From Mortierella sp. BCC40632 (Eukaryota > Mortierellomycota > Mortierellomycetes > Mortierellales > Mortierellaceae): a DNA stretch of 64,000 nt. Shown here piece by piece: positions 23,669-35,100 of the stretch. Position 1 is the stretch's first letter. The number at the start of each line of letters is the position of its first letter. The stretch lies in contig WAEK01000008.1 of NCBI GenBank assembly GCA_011634665.1, positions 675,501 through 739,500 of the forward strand. The letters are read 5' to 3'. Below the pieces are notes generated by a model. The model saw only the letters and a program-made list of their open reading frames with translations. It had not been told where the DNA came from and did not search any database. Made by a program: the position numbers and the translations under genes.

Positions 23669-25939
23669 CAGCAATAATAAAGACCTTGGAACCTGGAAAA
23701 AGAGGGGAGGATCGCGAATAAGCCACAAAATGGGTTCACGATGAGAATCGAACGAGTGGGAATTGGGGAGGGTGAGAATTTCTTTCTACACACCGTTATC
23801 CCACTCTAGTCTTGGAGAAAACCTAGCAAGGTTGTTTGTTCTCTCTCTCCTGAGTGACTCTCCCGCAGGAACACACGTCCGCTCAAACAACCTGAAATTA
23901 TCAAAGACTCCCCTATACCAAATTCCTCTAGTTAGTAACACCACCTACTTCTCTTCGGGTAGTGGCCCTATCCAGCCTTTGTGGAGCCACATTCCGCAAT
24001 CTCGCTCGTCTTGTCAATGGCAAAGGATAGAATCCTTCCAGGAGACATGAGGACAAAAGGATGGGGTGCAGACAAGGTGAGGAATTTGATGTTGACAAGA
24101 GCGTTCTTAGGACGCGCTTAGCGCCAAATTTTTACTATAGATTATTTTCAAGCTCCCCGGAACGTCAATGAATTCGGAGAGTGTAGCCATACTCACTCTT
24201 TGACTTTTTGAAAGAATAGCTCTCTCGCGTCCTGTACGGAATACAGATAGTTGGGACGTGATGCTTTCACACTCTTCGATGAGACCTTGGTGGCAATCCT
24301 GGTTCCAGTCCTTCGACAGGCAGGTAGGAATCGCTCTATCGACAGACAGAGACCCAAAGACCCTCAAGCCTTTTGAACAGCTTGAAAGATATCTTATACG
24401 GAAAAGAAGATGGAGATCGGCCTTCCCGGGCAGAGTTTTGAAAGGGCAAGTATTTGTAGTGCGGTCAAGCAGAAAATTAGGAACTGTTCCCCCTTTTTTA
24501 CATTTTTTTAGCCATAAGTTTCTCAGGCACTATCAATTGAGAATTCACCACGCGAATCCCAATTTTTTGTCTGGAGCAGGCCTACCCGGTTGCTCCTTAG
24601 AGTAATGGCCCTGTCCTAAAACATGAATGTTTGAGGTAGTCTTCTTTGTGGGATCATTTGCAGGGTTAAATCCTGGTCCTTGCCTTGCCTCTTCCATGGA
24701 GGCATCCCTCCTTCCCAAAAAGCTCCTGTAGATCACCTCGCCAAGCCAAGTAAAGACGTATGGTTGGCAATCGCTACATTGCCAAGGCCGATGGCATGTT
24801 CGTATGGAACATTGGGCCGATACGATCTTCGACGATAGTGTTTCTATCCTTGCCAACATACTCGATGACTATCCTGTTCAAGCAGTCCTACAGCTTAAAA
24901 AGGAGTATCAGATTGTAGGCTTCCTTATTCCATCATGCTCATCACAAACACACTTCCAATGCCTGCAACAGCTATACAGAGAGACATCATATTGAAATGA
25001 TTTCTTGGGTCCAAACAAACCGTTGGCGAGTCTGCTTTTTGTACATGTCAGTGGATAAATTCAGAGAGGCCTTCCCACGATTATGACATAAAAAATCGCG
25101 GAATGTTTTCCCGGCTGACTCTGGTACTCAAACTGTCGGCAGCCGCGATGAGAGCCACCTGATACTCTTTGAGGAGATATCCAATGTTTGCCGAGTCCAA
25201 CATGCGTTTGTCACATGTAGTGTGGTAGGGCCAGTGGATGGCAAACAGGTGACGATTTACGACCGTCGTTGTGGCGTGGTCGCTTAGCGGGCTCCAACGA
25301 CAGTGTCGAGTCTTGGACGATGGTGAGTGGATCTATTGAGAGAGTTGTGGGGACGAGGCTACTGGTTGAATGAATCGATAATGAATATGTGAATGACGAG
25401 TCTTGGGGCGGTTCCAACAACTGTCTTCAACAAATATTTCAGCTTGAGGCTCCCTCTTGCCCCTCGGAGAAGGTGGTGTCCCTTTGAGGTCTGGGGTTTC
25501 TCTTCATGTGTCCTAGGGCCGCTATCAATGTCGGTAGCTCCATGTCGCACGACAAGCGAGACAAGAAACAAGTCAGTTAGTGAAGGGTATAGTGACAGCC
25601 TTCCTTAAGAGAGTAGCTATCCCTACCGCATCGCTTCAAAACTCAAATTTGCGACTCAAGTTGGGGTGATTGGTCCTCACGGGGAACACAGTGTCAATGT
25701 TGCTATTAACGAGAGATCCAGTAACAAGAGAAGCTCTCTACTCGACTACTCAGTTTCGCCAAACTGCCGTATCGATCCATATGTTTCCTTGCTGACTCAA
25801 GTTGTGTTTGGACTTGCTTCGACACTGCCTTCACGAAAGCCCAGCAATCTCGGAAATATCCCGAACTTGAACAAAAGATATCCATGAGTCGAGCCACGCC
25901 TTGAATTATTCCTTGTGACCTGTGTGTGAGAGAGTGAGA

Positions 25940-26003
25940 GAGGAGGAGGAGGAGGAGGAGGAGGAGGAGGAGGAGGAGGAGGAGGAGGAGGAGGAGGAGG
26001 AGG
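25940..26003 (+). repeat. (AGG)n trinucleotide repeat
   Basis: About twenty perfect AGG/GGA units. The frames that cross it (poly-Glu on plus, poly-Pro on minus) look like artefacts of the repeat. Confidence 0.85.
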
Positions 26004-27836
26004 AAGAAGAGCAGGAGGAGTCAACCTTGGCGATATTGATGCAGGAGCATCCACGCTCTTCGCCATCAACACTCTCCTTCTCAAATCACTCTCCTCCTCA
26101 CAATCTACACTCCTCATTTCTCTCCTCTGAATCAAGACACACAGAGTAAGTGTATTTCTAGCCTACTATTACAATTCGCATCGTATTGTTTTGGTTGCTA
26201 TCTGGGTGCGAGATTGAGCACTATACCATTTTTCACTGCTTAAAGCGTGAAGGGTAAATCTCCTCGGCAACAGCGTTTGGTTGAAAAGAGAGAATTGCGG
26301 TTTTCAAAGCTTCCTCTTTACGCCAAATACCAAAGGGAGCATTCGTCTTTGTTAGATGTTCTCTGTGGCATGTTGTCGAAAGTTCCTGGCATCGCAAAGT
26401 GCTCCTTAACAAGAGTTGGTTGTCGTCGCATTTTAAATCACTCTGCCTGCTCTTTCACCATGATTGCACCCTTGCCACCATGCTTTTGAGATGATGGAGT
26501 TGGCGGTCCTTTGTCAGACAGCGTTGAATATTCTTTCCTAAATAGATTTGGCTTATGAACCCAACACCACGAGAGTCCCGCTTTAGCGAGGGGCTTGATC
26601 GGCATGGCTGACAAAAGCACATGGGTAGTTGGCAAGGTTGAGCAGAACACTGTCAACGTTGAGATTTTCTGGCTATATTCTTTCTCGTTTGTGGATCCAG
26701 TAGTGATCCCGGCCGATGTGGGGCACTCAAGGTGCCACAGCGCACTAATTCATGAGAGAGGCAGGGCCAGTCTTATTGTTCGATGATCCAGTCTTTGGTT
26801 TGGCACAAGTCCGAACAAGCCTCGGAAATCTCACTACTTATACAACTAAACGTGCCATCGCAGAGGCACAGAGCGATTTGAAGACAATGCCAGCGGCTGT
26901 TTTCACTCTGCATCGGTGAAATGTCCTAGGAGCTAGAATCTTTTCACCAGTTGAATGTTTGGTCCATCAAGAGGTGCTCTAATGGAGTCATTTTGATGAA
27001 ATTAGATGTTGGCGACTCTTCTGCGAAAGGAAAAATTATTGGACGTCTTGTAGAATGTCAAGACTACTCCAAAGGCTATAGATACTCTTGCAAGAGGTCA
27101 GTCTAGGCTGAGGTGAGCTCTGCCTAGGGATACAGCAATAAACCTAGAGAGGATGGGGATACCTCTATTTTTATTTTATTTTATTTTTTTTGGGTAAAGA
27201 GAAGATTGACTCTTCTTCGCTCAATTTGGTTCCTATTGTCGAGCTGCTTACAATCCTCCTCCTCACCATCCGGATCTTCTTTTTCTCTTTCCCTACTTTA
27301 GCATGTCTTCTTCACCTCCTCCGCCCTCTTCCTCTTGTCCGGACAGTCTGTCCAACGTAGCTGCCTCCTGCGCTACCAGCTCATTAGATCCTGACCCTGC
27401 ACTCTCTGTGGAGGATGTGGGATGACCTAGGTAGAGCTCAAGAATGGCTCGCGCTGGGAGGAGCGTGGCTCTGCTTCGGAGATCCACCCTCTTCTAGCTG
27501 TCTACCTCGAGGCCCGTGCGAGTAACATTTGTACAAGGAGCGGGATACTTGCGGCACATGATTCAGGCGGTCATCACTTGGATATGCTAGCCAGCTTGCT
27601 GCGTAACCAGCTGGCGTGCCCCCTCTCGATGTCGCTCAGTCGGTTCCTACCCCCACAATGTTAGGAAAAAAAAAATGTCGACGATCCCTTGTGACTTGCA
27701 ACAGGATGTTCGTTCTAAAAAAAAAAAAAAAAAAGGGGAGGGGGGGATGCAGATTGCTTGCGAAGAACTGCATACAGCAGTGAAGCCCTGATCCTTCACC
27801 ACTGGCATCCCTTCCACTAGTATCCCTCGGTCTCTT

Positions 27837-27979
27837 GATGTTGTCCCTGGATGTTGTCCCTGGATGTTGTCCCTAGATGTTGTCCCTAGATGTTGTCCCT
27901 AGATGTTGTCTCTGGAAGTTATCCCTGGAAGTTGTCCCTTGATGTTGTCCCTTGATGTTGCCATTTGGTGTTATCACTA
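27837..27979 (+). repeat. 13-bp minisatellite, about 11 units
   Basis: Units of GATGTTGTCCCT(G/A/T) are repeated about eleven times, with point changes increasing towards the right end. It ends about 40 bp before the TATA box of the secreted protein gene. Confidence 0.85.
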
Positions 27980-28018
27980 GGTGTTTTCTTCCTCTGCGCG
28001 AAAATGTGAAAAGTACTT

Positions 28019-28026
28019 TATATAAA
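28019..28026 (+). promoter_or_regulatory. TATA box of the cysteine-rich protein gene
   Basis: TATATAAA followed by a C/A-rich leader without ATG up to 28130. A strong consensus match at a sensible distance from the coding frame. Confidence 0.65.
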
Positions 28027-28209
28027 GGACACTCTCGTACCACTTTGAAGACTTCAGAACATTAGCAACCCTCACAGAAACCACTACAAGAACCCCCAAC
28101 ACCCTTGCCAAAACCTCAAAGCACTTCAAAGTAAGAAATTAGTGCTATGTTCGGTTCGACTGCATTTAACATGGAGTCTATCATACTAATTCAATGTACA
28201 AAAGGCATC

Positions 28210-28698
28210 ATGTCTTTTTTTAGGATTGTTACTATGTTGCTCTTGATGGCAAGTCTTGTTCCAGCCCAAAGCTGCGACACTGGCGAAGCCTTCACCATGG
28301 AGATTGATATTCCTGAAACTATTATTGGTCCAGGTGCTACATTACCGGCTATCAAAGGCTGTGTAGTTGTTGGTAACAGCTGTACGACAAGTGAGGACTG
28401 CAGAGACTCGAAGCTGTGTGATAATCCTTTTGAAACAATGGGCATCACAAAAACGCAACAAGTCGTAACATGCCAGCCTGAAGGTTTTTGTGGAGTACCT
28501 ATGGGGGGAGGGGTCGGATCGGTTTGCAACTGTGCTTTCAAGTGCAAATCGTATGACTCTAAGGGAGACATTGAATGCAAAGACCAAAAGTGTCAATACT
28601 TACCCTGTGGTCAGTGCGGTGGCCCCCCCGTCGATGGGAAATGCTGTCCACCTGGAATTTTGAGCACCACGGATAGATCTACCTGCTACTGTGGCTAA
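28210..28698 (+). CDS. Small secreted cysteine-rich protein
   Basis: The frame is open from 28147 to 28698. ATG at 28210 gives 162 residues starting MSFFRIVTMLLLMASLVPAQ, a convincing signal peptide. The mature part is cysteine-dense, with CGQCGG, CCPPG and a terminal CYCG. The spacing suggests a disulfide-knotted extracellular protein. However, a near-perfect intron is present at 28131-28223: GTAAGA donor, TACTAAT branch site at 28184 and T-rich TTTAG acceptor. If it is removed, the first ATG is 28234 and the product is 154 residues with a shorter hydrophobic N-terminus. Function is unknown. An AATAAA lies at 28817. Confidence 0.75.
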   Translation: MSFFRIVTMLLLMASLVPAQSCDTGEAFTMEIDIPETIIGPGATLPAIKGCVVVGNSCTTSEDCRDSKLCDNPFETMGITKTQQVVTCQPEGFCGVPMGGGVGSVCNCAFKCKSYDSKGDIECKDQKCQYLPCGQCGGPPVDGKCCPPGILSTTDRSTCYCG

Positions 28699-28816
28699 AA
28701 TAACTAGGGTACAAAGGACAAGCTTGTCCACTTGCCTTTATTCTGCAACAAAGGCGACAGCTCTTACTATGCGATACCGAACAAAGTCGGATCGACCCCA
28801 GTACAAAAAGTACTCC

Positions 28817-28822
28817 AATAAA
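28817..28822 (+). terminator. Poly(A) signal of the cysteine-rich gene
   Basis: AATAAA about 120 nt after the stop codon. Confidence 0.5.
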
Positions 28823-29012
28823 TAGTTCAATCGAAATGCAGTTCCGCAATCTTTTCTGTCGTATTCGCCGACTTTTTTTTTTTTTTTTTTTTTTTTTTCC
28901 TCATACATCCAAATTTGAGACCACGCTCAGGCCTTTACTTTAATTCCGGCTACTACACCTCCCATCGTCATTGGGATTGAAACGGCGATAAATTAGAAAA
29001 AAAAAAAAAAAA

Positions 29013-29160
29013 AATTGATTTTGGATATTCATCTCTTCTCACTTCTACTGTAGAATATATTGAACCATTGATCATCGGTGTGATTACCCGCTCCAGTCCA
29101 ACAATCTCTGCTGCTTCGACGATCGCATGGGCCGAGATGGATGGCAAGTAGCTTTTGACT
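29013..29160 (-). other. Orphan exon-like reading frame
   Basis: Between the cysteine-rich gene and PNP1, the minus strand reads as a protein-like helical stretch (SISAHAIVEAAEIVGLERVI, then TPMINGSIYSTVEVRRDEYP). It is bounded by A/T homopolymers on both sides. I found no convincing splice partners. It may be a relic or a missed small exon. Confidence 0.25.
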
Positions 29161-29317
29161 TCAGTGTTTTCATTAATGTGAAGCGATTTGCCTTTTTTTT
29201 TTTTTTTTTTTGTCAAAGTTGATACAAATATCTCTGGAATGTTGCCAGGGAAGTCATGGACAATTGTACTACTGAAACTCTCCCCAGCCCCTTTTTCATT
29301 TCAATGTCATTCTATAT

Positions 29318-29323
29318 TTTATT
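29318..29323 (-). terminator. Poly(A) signal of PNP1
   Basis: AATAAA on the minus strand about 18 nt after the purine nucleoside phosphorylase stop. Confidence 0.5.
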
Positions 29324-29340
29324 TAGTGGGTCTCTATCCT

Positions 29341-31336
29341 TTAGATCATCTCTACAAGGTACTTGACGAGCAACTAAAGAGAAAGAGAGGAAAAAGAAGT
29401 ATAAATTTGAGTACTCGTTTCAATATTGACTTTTCCGCTATTCGAAAAAAAAAAAAAAAAAAGCATAGCATAGCATACCTGAAGATCCTTGGCACGGGCA
29501 TCAGCAGCCTCCAACACCTCCTGGTGAGAAGCAATCTTCTCCTCAAAAGGTCTGACCTCTGGGGCAGCATCGGGGTCGCTGCGGGCATCCTTGTGAACGA
29601 CAGCGCGGTTGGTGACTAAGCTGAGACCCAAGACCTTAATTCCACAGTGTCTTGCGACGACGACCTCAGGGATGGTCGACATTCCAACGACATCAGCTCC
29701 AACCTGTCTCAAGAACCGGCACTCGGCCTTGGACTCGTAAGAAGGACCAGAGACAAAGACATAGACACCCTCGTGCAAGAACTTGGGGACGTTCAACTTC
29801 TTGGCAGCCTCGTATGTCAAGCGACGGAGACGAGGGCAGTAGGCATCAGACATGGGGGGGAAGCGAGGACCGAACTCGGACATGTTGGGGCCGATCAAAG
29901 GGTTGTTTCCGGTCATGCCTGGAAGGTTGATGTGATCCTCGATGATGCAGACATCACCGATCTGGTAGGCAGGGTTGAGACCACCGGCAGCGTTGGTCAC
30001 TAACAAACAACCCCGAGGATAGGAGAGAGAGAGAAAGAAGATGAGGGGTCAGTCTCATACGAGATTTCTGTTCCGCAAAGTGAGATTTCTCTAGACTCTT
30101 TCCTTGGGAAGCAGGCCGAGTATAGGAAACGATTGGACAGTGGGCTGATTTGAGTTGAGATCGTCAACAAGAGTGTTTTGAGCGGCATGGATCAATTATC
30201 GGGGGGGTTGAAAAGAGGAAAGAAAGAGGGAGAGAGAGTGAGAGAGAGAGAGCCCAGGACTGGGGATACCAGCTTGGAGATACCCCGTCCCGTTATTTCT
30301 CTTCCGGTACCCAAAGAACGTATTGTATTGCACATGGGGCAAAAAATAGCTGAAAAACTGGGGCTGAGAGATTTGTGCGGGGCAAAGCAAGGACAAAAGG
30401 GCGGGAGCGGTGGAGCAGACCGCTGTGTGTGTGTGGGAAACTTGTAGAGGAAAGAGCATCGACAAAAGAGGTGGTTTTTCAATGGGTAGTACCAATAGAG
30501 GCGATACAACTGGTGTGCGCGCTCTCTCTCTTTTTTCTTCCTGTTTCCTGTTTAGAATGCCTTACCGATCAAGTTCTGGACACCGAGAAGAGACATGAGG
30601 CGGATGGGGTACGTGGTCTGGGCAAGAGCAAAGCCCTCGTAGTAGTGGAAGCGTCCAACCATGCACACGGTGGGAACGTCATTGTCGCCCAAGAGTCCAA
30701 AGACAAGCTTGCCAGCATGACCCTCAACTGTAAAAGAGAACAGAAGGCGTGTGAAAGTAAAAGAGAGACGGACAAACAAAGAAAGAGAGAAAGAGTTTGC
30801 TCAAGGTTAGCATTCAAAGCTTGATGCAGTCTTGTGGGAGGAAGAGTCCAATTGAATTGTGGAGCATGATCAGCGCTGATCACATCCAATGGGTTTCGGG
30901 TATGATTGGTGGCGATGCATTCAGTTCTCATCGGTGCAGCATTTCTCGTTTTTGTTGTTATCGTCGTTGTTTGATTGCTTGAATCACACATGGCATCATT
31001 TGTCTCGAGCGTGTGTTGTTGATGCCTCTTGTTCAGTTCGCTCATGTCAAAGGAGCTCAAAACACAAAAAAAAAAAAAAAAAAAAAAGATACAAAACGAG
31101 CCATTGAAGGCAGACCGACAATAGGACGGGAACTTACCAGTGCTGTTGACAAAGCCAGGGATGGAAGTGTATGGGAACTCGACCTTGTTGCGGAGGGTGT
31201 TGACGAGACCACCGAGGCCCGATCCGCAAACAATACCGACACTGGGCTTGGCCAGGTTGGCAGGCAAAGCATTCTCGCCGGTGGTGAGGTAGGCGAGGGC
31301 AGTGTTGAGGTCCTTGAGGGTAGCAGCGTTGGCCAT
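29341..31336 (-). CDS. PNP1: Purine nucleoside phosphorylase
   Basis: Phosphorolyses purine nucleosides (inosine, guanosine) in salvage and NAD metabolism; cytosolic. Four minus-strand exons: 31336-31138, 30727-30566, 29999-29479 and 29373-29341. They join in frame to 304 residues, close to the family norm of about 290-310. The phosphate-binding GSGLGG lies in exon 1. VEGHAGKLVFG and GRFHYYEG are in exon 2. TNAAGGLNP, VFVSGPSYES and MSTIPEVVVARH (base and ribose site) are in exon 3. Exon 4 codes only ten residues (LLVKYLVEMI). Introns 1 and 2 are 410 and 566 nt, long for this window. The gene is divergent from FAB1 across about 800 bp. Confidence 0.95.
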
Positions 31337-32135
31337 TGTGATGGGAGTGAGGGTTGGGGGGATAGGGTGGGTGGATGTGTTGTGAGAGAAAGAAGAGAAG
31401 AGAAAAGAAAAGAAGAAAGAGAAGAAGAAGAAGAAGAAAAAATCAAACGAGATTCGGGGTCAGAGCAAGCGTAAAAAAATTTTGCCACGGAGGCTTCGAA
31501 CGAACGGCCCTTTTTTTTTTTTTTTTTCTTTCTTTTCTTTGTACACCATTCCGCCCAGGGACGAATGACGGGGAGGAGAAAAAAGAGAAACGTACTTTGC
31601 ACTATGTGCAGTGCAACAGTCCAAGATCGAAGGACCTTGCCGTGTCTTCTGCGCCCTGGATGCCCATGCGCCACGGGACTAGCTTCCCTCGGTCATACAT
31701 GGCATGGGTGCAGCCGTGCAGGTACAACAAACATGCATGCGACTGTCTGCCGAGGATCCTTCACTACTTGGATACCATCGCTCCAAGTCTGCTCTGTGAT
31801 CATCGAGGACCACACCACACCCTCCACTCACTCTCAAGAAGGGAAGCTTTCGTTCGCGGTCTCCTCCCCTCCCTCTAGGCGTGTCCGCATGATCCCAAAG
31901 TCAGTCACAGTAAGCTTTGTGCCATTTGACGCCTCCAACTCTAGACCTAGTCTGCATCACGTCGTATCCATCCTTTCCCCATCCCCATCCCCATCCCAGC
32001 CTTCACATCCATCCATGACTGCGTGAGCACCACCCTATACCCTTCTTGCCTCTATTGCTTGCCTCCTTCCTCACAAGCACCACTACTCCCCCATACCAAG
32101 ATCCACTCAGTTTCTCGCGCCTGCAAAGGACGTCT
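31337..32135. promoter_or_regulatory. Divergent upstream region of PNP1 and FAB1
   Basis: Contains GA/AG-rich DNA on the PNP1 side (about 31385-31440), T17 at about 31511 and a C-rich leader before the FAB1 ATG. No gene is supported here; the long frames on both strands are composition artefacts. Confidence 0.45.
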
Positions 32136-35100
32136 ATGGCCACACTCACTTCGTTCGACGCTCTGCAAGAGCCTCCGACGGCTCCAGACGATCGTCAAGA
32201 GAATCCTGTCTCCAGGTTCATCCAGAATGTTTGGAGCACTTTCTCCTCTAATCCAGGAACTGTTCCTTCCTCAGGGACCATTGGCTACAGCGTACCCGGA
32301 CAAGTCCCTAAATCAGTTGGCGATGATTCCCACGTACCTGGTTCAGGCATGCACAAACAGGGCGTCATTGGCGAAGCAGCGACTGGAGGCAGCATCAGCA
32401 ACAATGGATTCCCTCAACGAGCGTCCATGCCGTCTTTAGTCTCAAATTCCGATCAGCACATTCTTCGAACATATGAGACCACTGCCAGCTCTGGCTCATC
32501 CACCTCCAGTCTTGGTCCTGTATCCCTGGACCACACCCACGTTGGGTCCTGGTCCACAGGCGCCTCGGACAGGAAAGGAACAAAGGACGGAGGACGCAAC
32601 TTTGGCAACGACAGCCACGGAAGTAGTAGTAACAATACCCAGCCTAGGTCGTCTTCACATCACAACCTTGCGGCCATTAACCCAGGCATTGAAGGAGGCG
32701 AAAACACGCCTACTGCCAAACAACCGCACTCGGACGCGCATGGCGGACCCCGAAGAACTTCATCCATATTCAGACTAAGCGTTGTTGATCTTGGTACTCC
32801 ACAAGATGACGAAGGCTCCTCACTCTCTACACTTGCGCCTCCTGTTGTGTCTCGTAGCTCTGCTTTTGGAGACCAAAGGCTATGGAAAGAGAGTACCCAG
32901 AATGAAAGGCGAGATAGTCTCACAGCACGGAGCAGCACATCTGGAGAAGCTGAGACCACGTGGCAAGGCACAGGTAACAAATGGACATCAGGGTTGTGTT
33001 GACTGTAGAACGACAAAGGCCATTAAGACTGACCTGCATGTACCACACTTTTTTTTTTTTTTTCACTAGATGAAAACTCGATGGCGCGCGACTATATCCA
33101 CCATACACTGGGAGTAAGGGATGCATCCTACGACTCGGACACCAGATCAATCCGCAGCTTCAGTTCTGGACACCACAAAAGCAATTCTTTCACCAAGGTC
33201 ATTAAAAAGTTTCGTGGAGACGGGGACAACCGAGATTATTGGATGGCAGACGAGAATGCCAAGGAGTGCTACGGATGTAGTGCTCCATTCTCGGTCTTTC
33301 GGCGGAGACACCACTGTCGTTCTTGTGGTAAAATCTTGTCTCTATCCTGTCTTCACACTGCGCTTTTACCAGGCAAAAGAAAAAAAAATGAGACAGCTAA
33401 TGCCTTCATGGCTTGACCTCTGTTTGTGAACCCTTAGGACACATCTTTTGTTCAAAATGTGCCAAGATCGGTCGTGATGGCAACCAGCGTGTCTGCTCAT
33501 ATTGTCTTGAAGCCAAAGAAGAATCTGAAGAACTTGAGAACGGTGTTATCGAGCATCCCGCTGTGTCCACATGGCAAAACGTCTCTCCTTCCGCCATTCA
33601 TGGACACTATCCCCAGCAGCCCTTCATCTCACCAAATGTAAATAGCGCTCATCAAGATGTAACACCACTAGATGGCTTTAGGAAATTCCTGAATGCTGGA
33701 TCGAATCTTTTTCTGGCCAGATCACGGTCCAACACAGCTGCAGGCGATCAAGTCATGGATGGAGGCTCTGCTCCATTCCGAAGATCGCTTATCCTGGAAG
33801 ATGGTGGCATGCATGATTCCGTTCTCGATCCTGAGATTGCCCCCTTCATGGGTGATGACGATGAGGACGACCACTTGGACCTCTGGACCCCAAACTCACC
33901 AAACACAATGGGATTTCTATCAACAAACAGTTACGACCGAGACTGGGATAGTGAAGAGGAGGCTGTGGAACAGACTACCAAGGAAAAACTCCCCTTGCGG
34001 AACGCTCGAGCGGATGACCCTCGCGGATTGTTTAACAAGGATCGCTCACCAGTCAATCGTAGGATTAGCATGAACGGCACTCGACCCAGTCGTAACCTGA
34101 GCCTCAGCTTGAAAACGCGTAGTCATCTGCGCCCAGAGGTTGTAGATTCCCTGCGCTCACCAATGGATCCAAGACCATCATCCCCTTTCCTTGGATCAAG
34201 CTCTCAATCACTTTTAAATATTGGCCGCCACACTCGAGCAGCCTCAGTAGTCAGCAATGCACAAGAGCTGAACAAAGCATCCCTTCAACACATGCGCAGG
34301 CTCTTGCGTCAGCTACTTGTTCGGTTCGAGATTAACGACAAGGATGGATGGGACGAAGTGATCATGAAGCTGGTTCTAAAGGTCTCAGCAAATATTCAGA
34401 CTCTGGGCGTGATGGATGTGATGGAGCTCGTCAAAATCAAAAAGATTCCTGGCGGCACTGCTCAGGATACACTTTACATCAACGGCGTCGTTTGTACAAA
34501 GAATCTAGCTCACAAACAGATGAGCCGATCTATCCTGAATCCAAAGATCCTGATACTGAGGTTTGCTCTTGAATACCAGAGACTCGAAAATCATTTCATC
34601 TCGCTGGGTCCAGTCGTAGATCAAGAGGGAGAGTATCTCAAGAATCTTGTCGCGCGGATAGCTGCCCTTGGGCCCCGTCTGCTTATCGTGGAAAAGACTG
34701 TATCCCGACTGGCCTTGGAGCTGCTTCTCAAGCATAAGATTGCCGTCGCCTACAATGTAAAGCCTGTGGTCATGGAAGCCATTGCCCATTCAACAGGCGC
34801 CGAGATTATCCTTTCATTTGATAAGCTTGTCAAAGAACCACGGCTCGGCACCTGTGGACTCTTCGAGATCAGAACCTTTGTGCACGAGCTGATTCCCAAC
34901 AAGAGAAAGAGCTACATGTTCTTCCAAGACTGCCCAGGCAATTTGTTTTGCTCCTTGGTGCTACGCGGTGGCTCTCTAGAGATGTTGAACAGAATCAAAA
35001 AAGTGGTTCGACTCATGGTATGGGTGTCGTACAACCTTAAGCTTGAGACATCGCTCATGAATGATCAGTTTGCAATGATAACCCCTGTACAGGAAACGAC

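Larger units (their letters stand above)
23330..27836. other. Long gene-poor region
   Basis: About 4.5 kb with no gene I can support. It includes a diverged direct repeat near 23520-23668. Overlapping open frames occupy both strands at 24107-24605, with no clear start or domain. Protein-like but interrupted frames occur at about 24800-24995, 25130-25285 (FEEISNVCRVQHAFVTCSVV, then stops) and 25650-25887. Then come an AGG repeat and a stretch of short frames to 27.5 kb. The pattern is that of decayed coding or transposon DNA. Confidence 0.4.

Noticed and set aside
23735..23765. Possible tRNA T-loop (AGAATCGAACGAG) on the minus strand
   Set aside because: No matching T-stem, acceptor stem or D-arm could be formed around it.
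25797..26135. Poly-Pro/poly-Glu frames
   Set aside because: They are produced by the AGG repeat on either strand.
27837..27979. CRISPR-like array
   Set aside because: The 13-bp units are head to tail without unique spacers, so it is a minisatellite; CRISPR would not be expected in a fungal nuclear genome.
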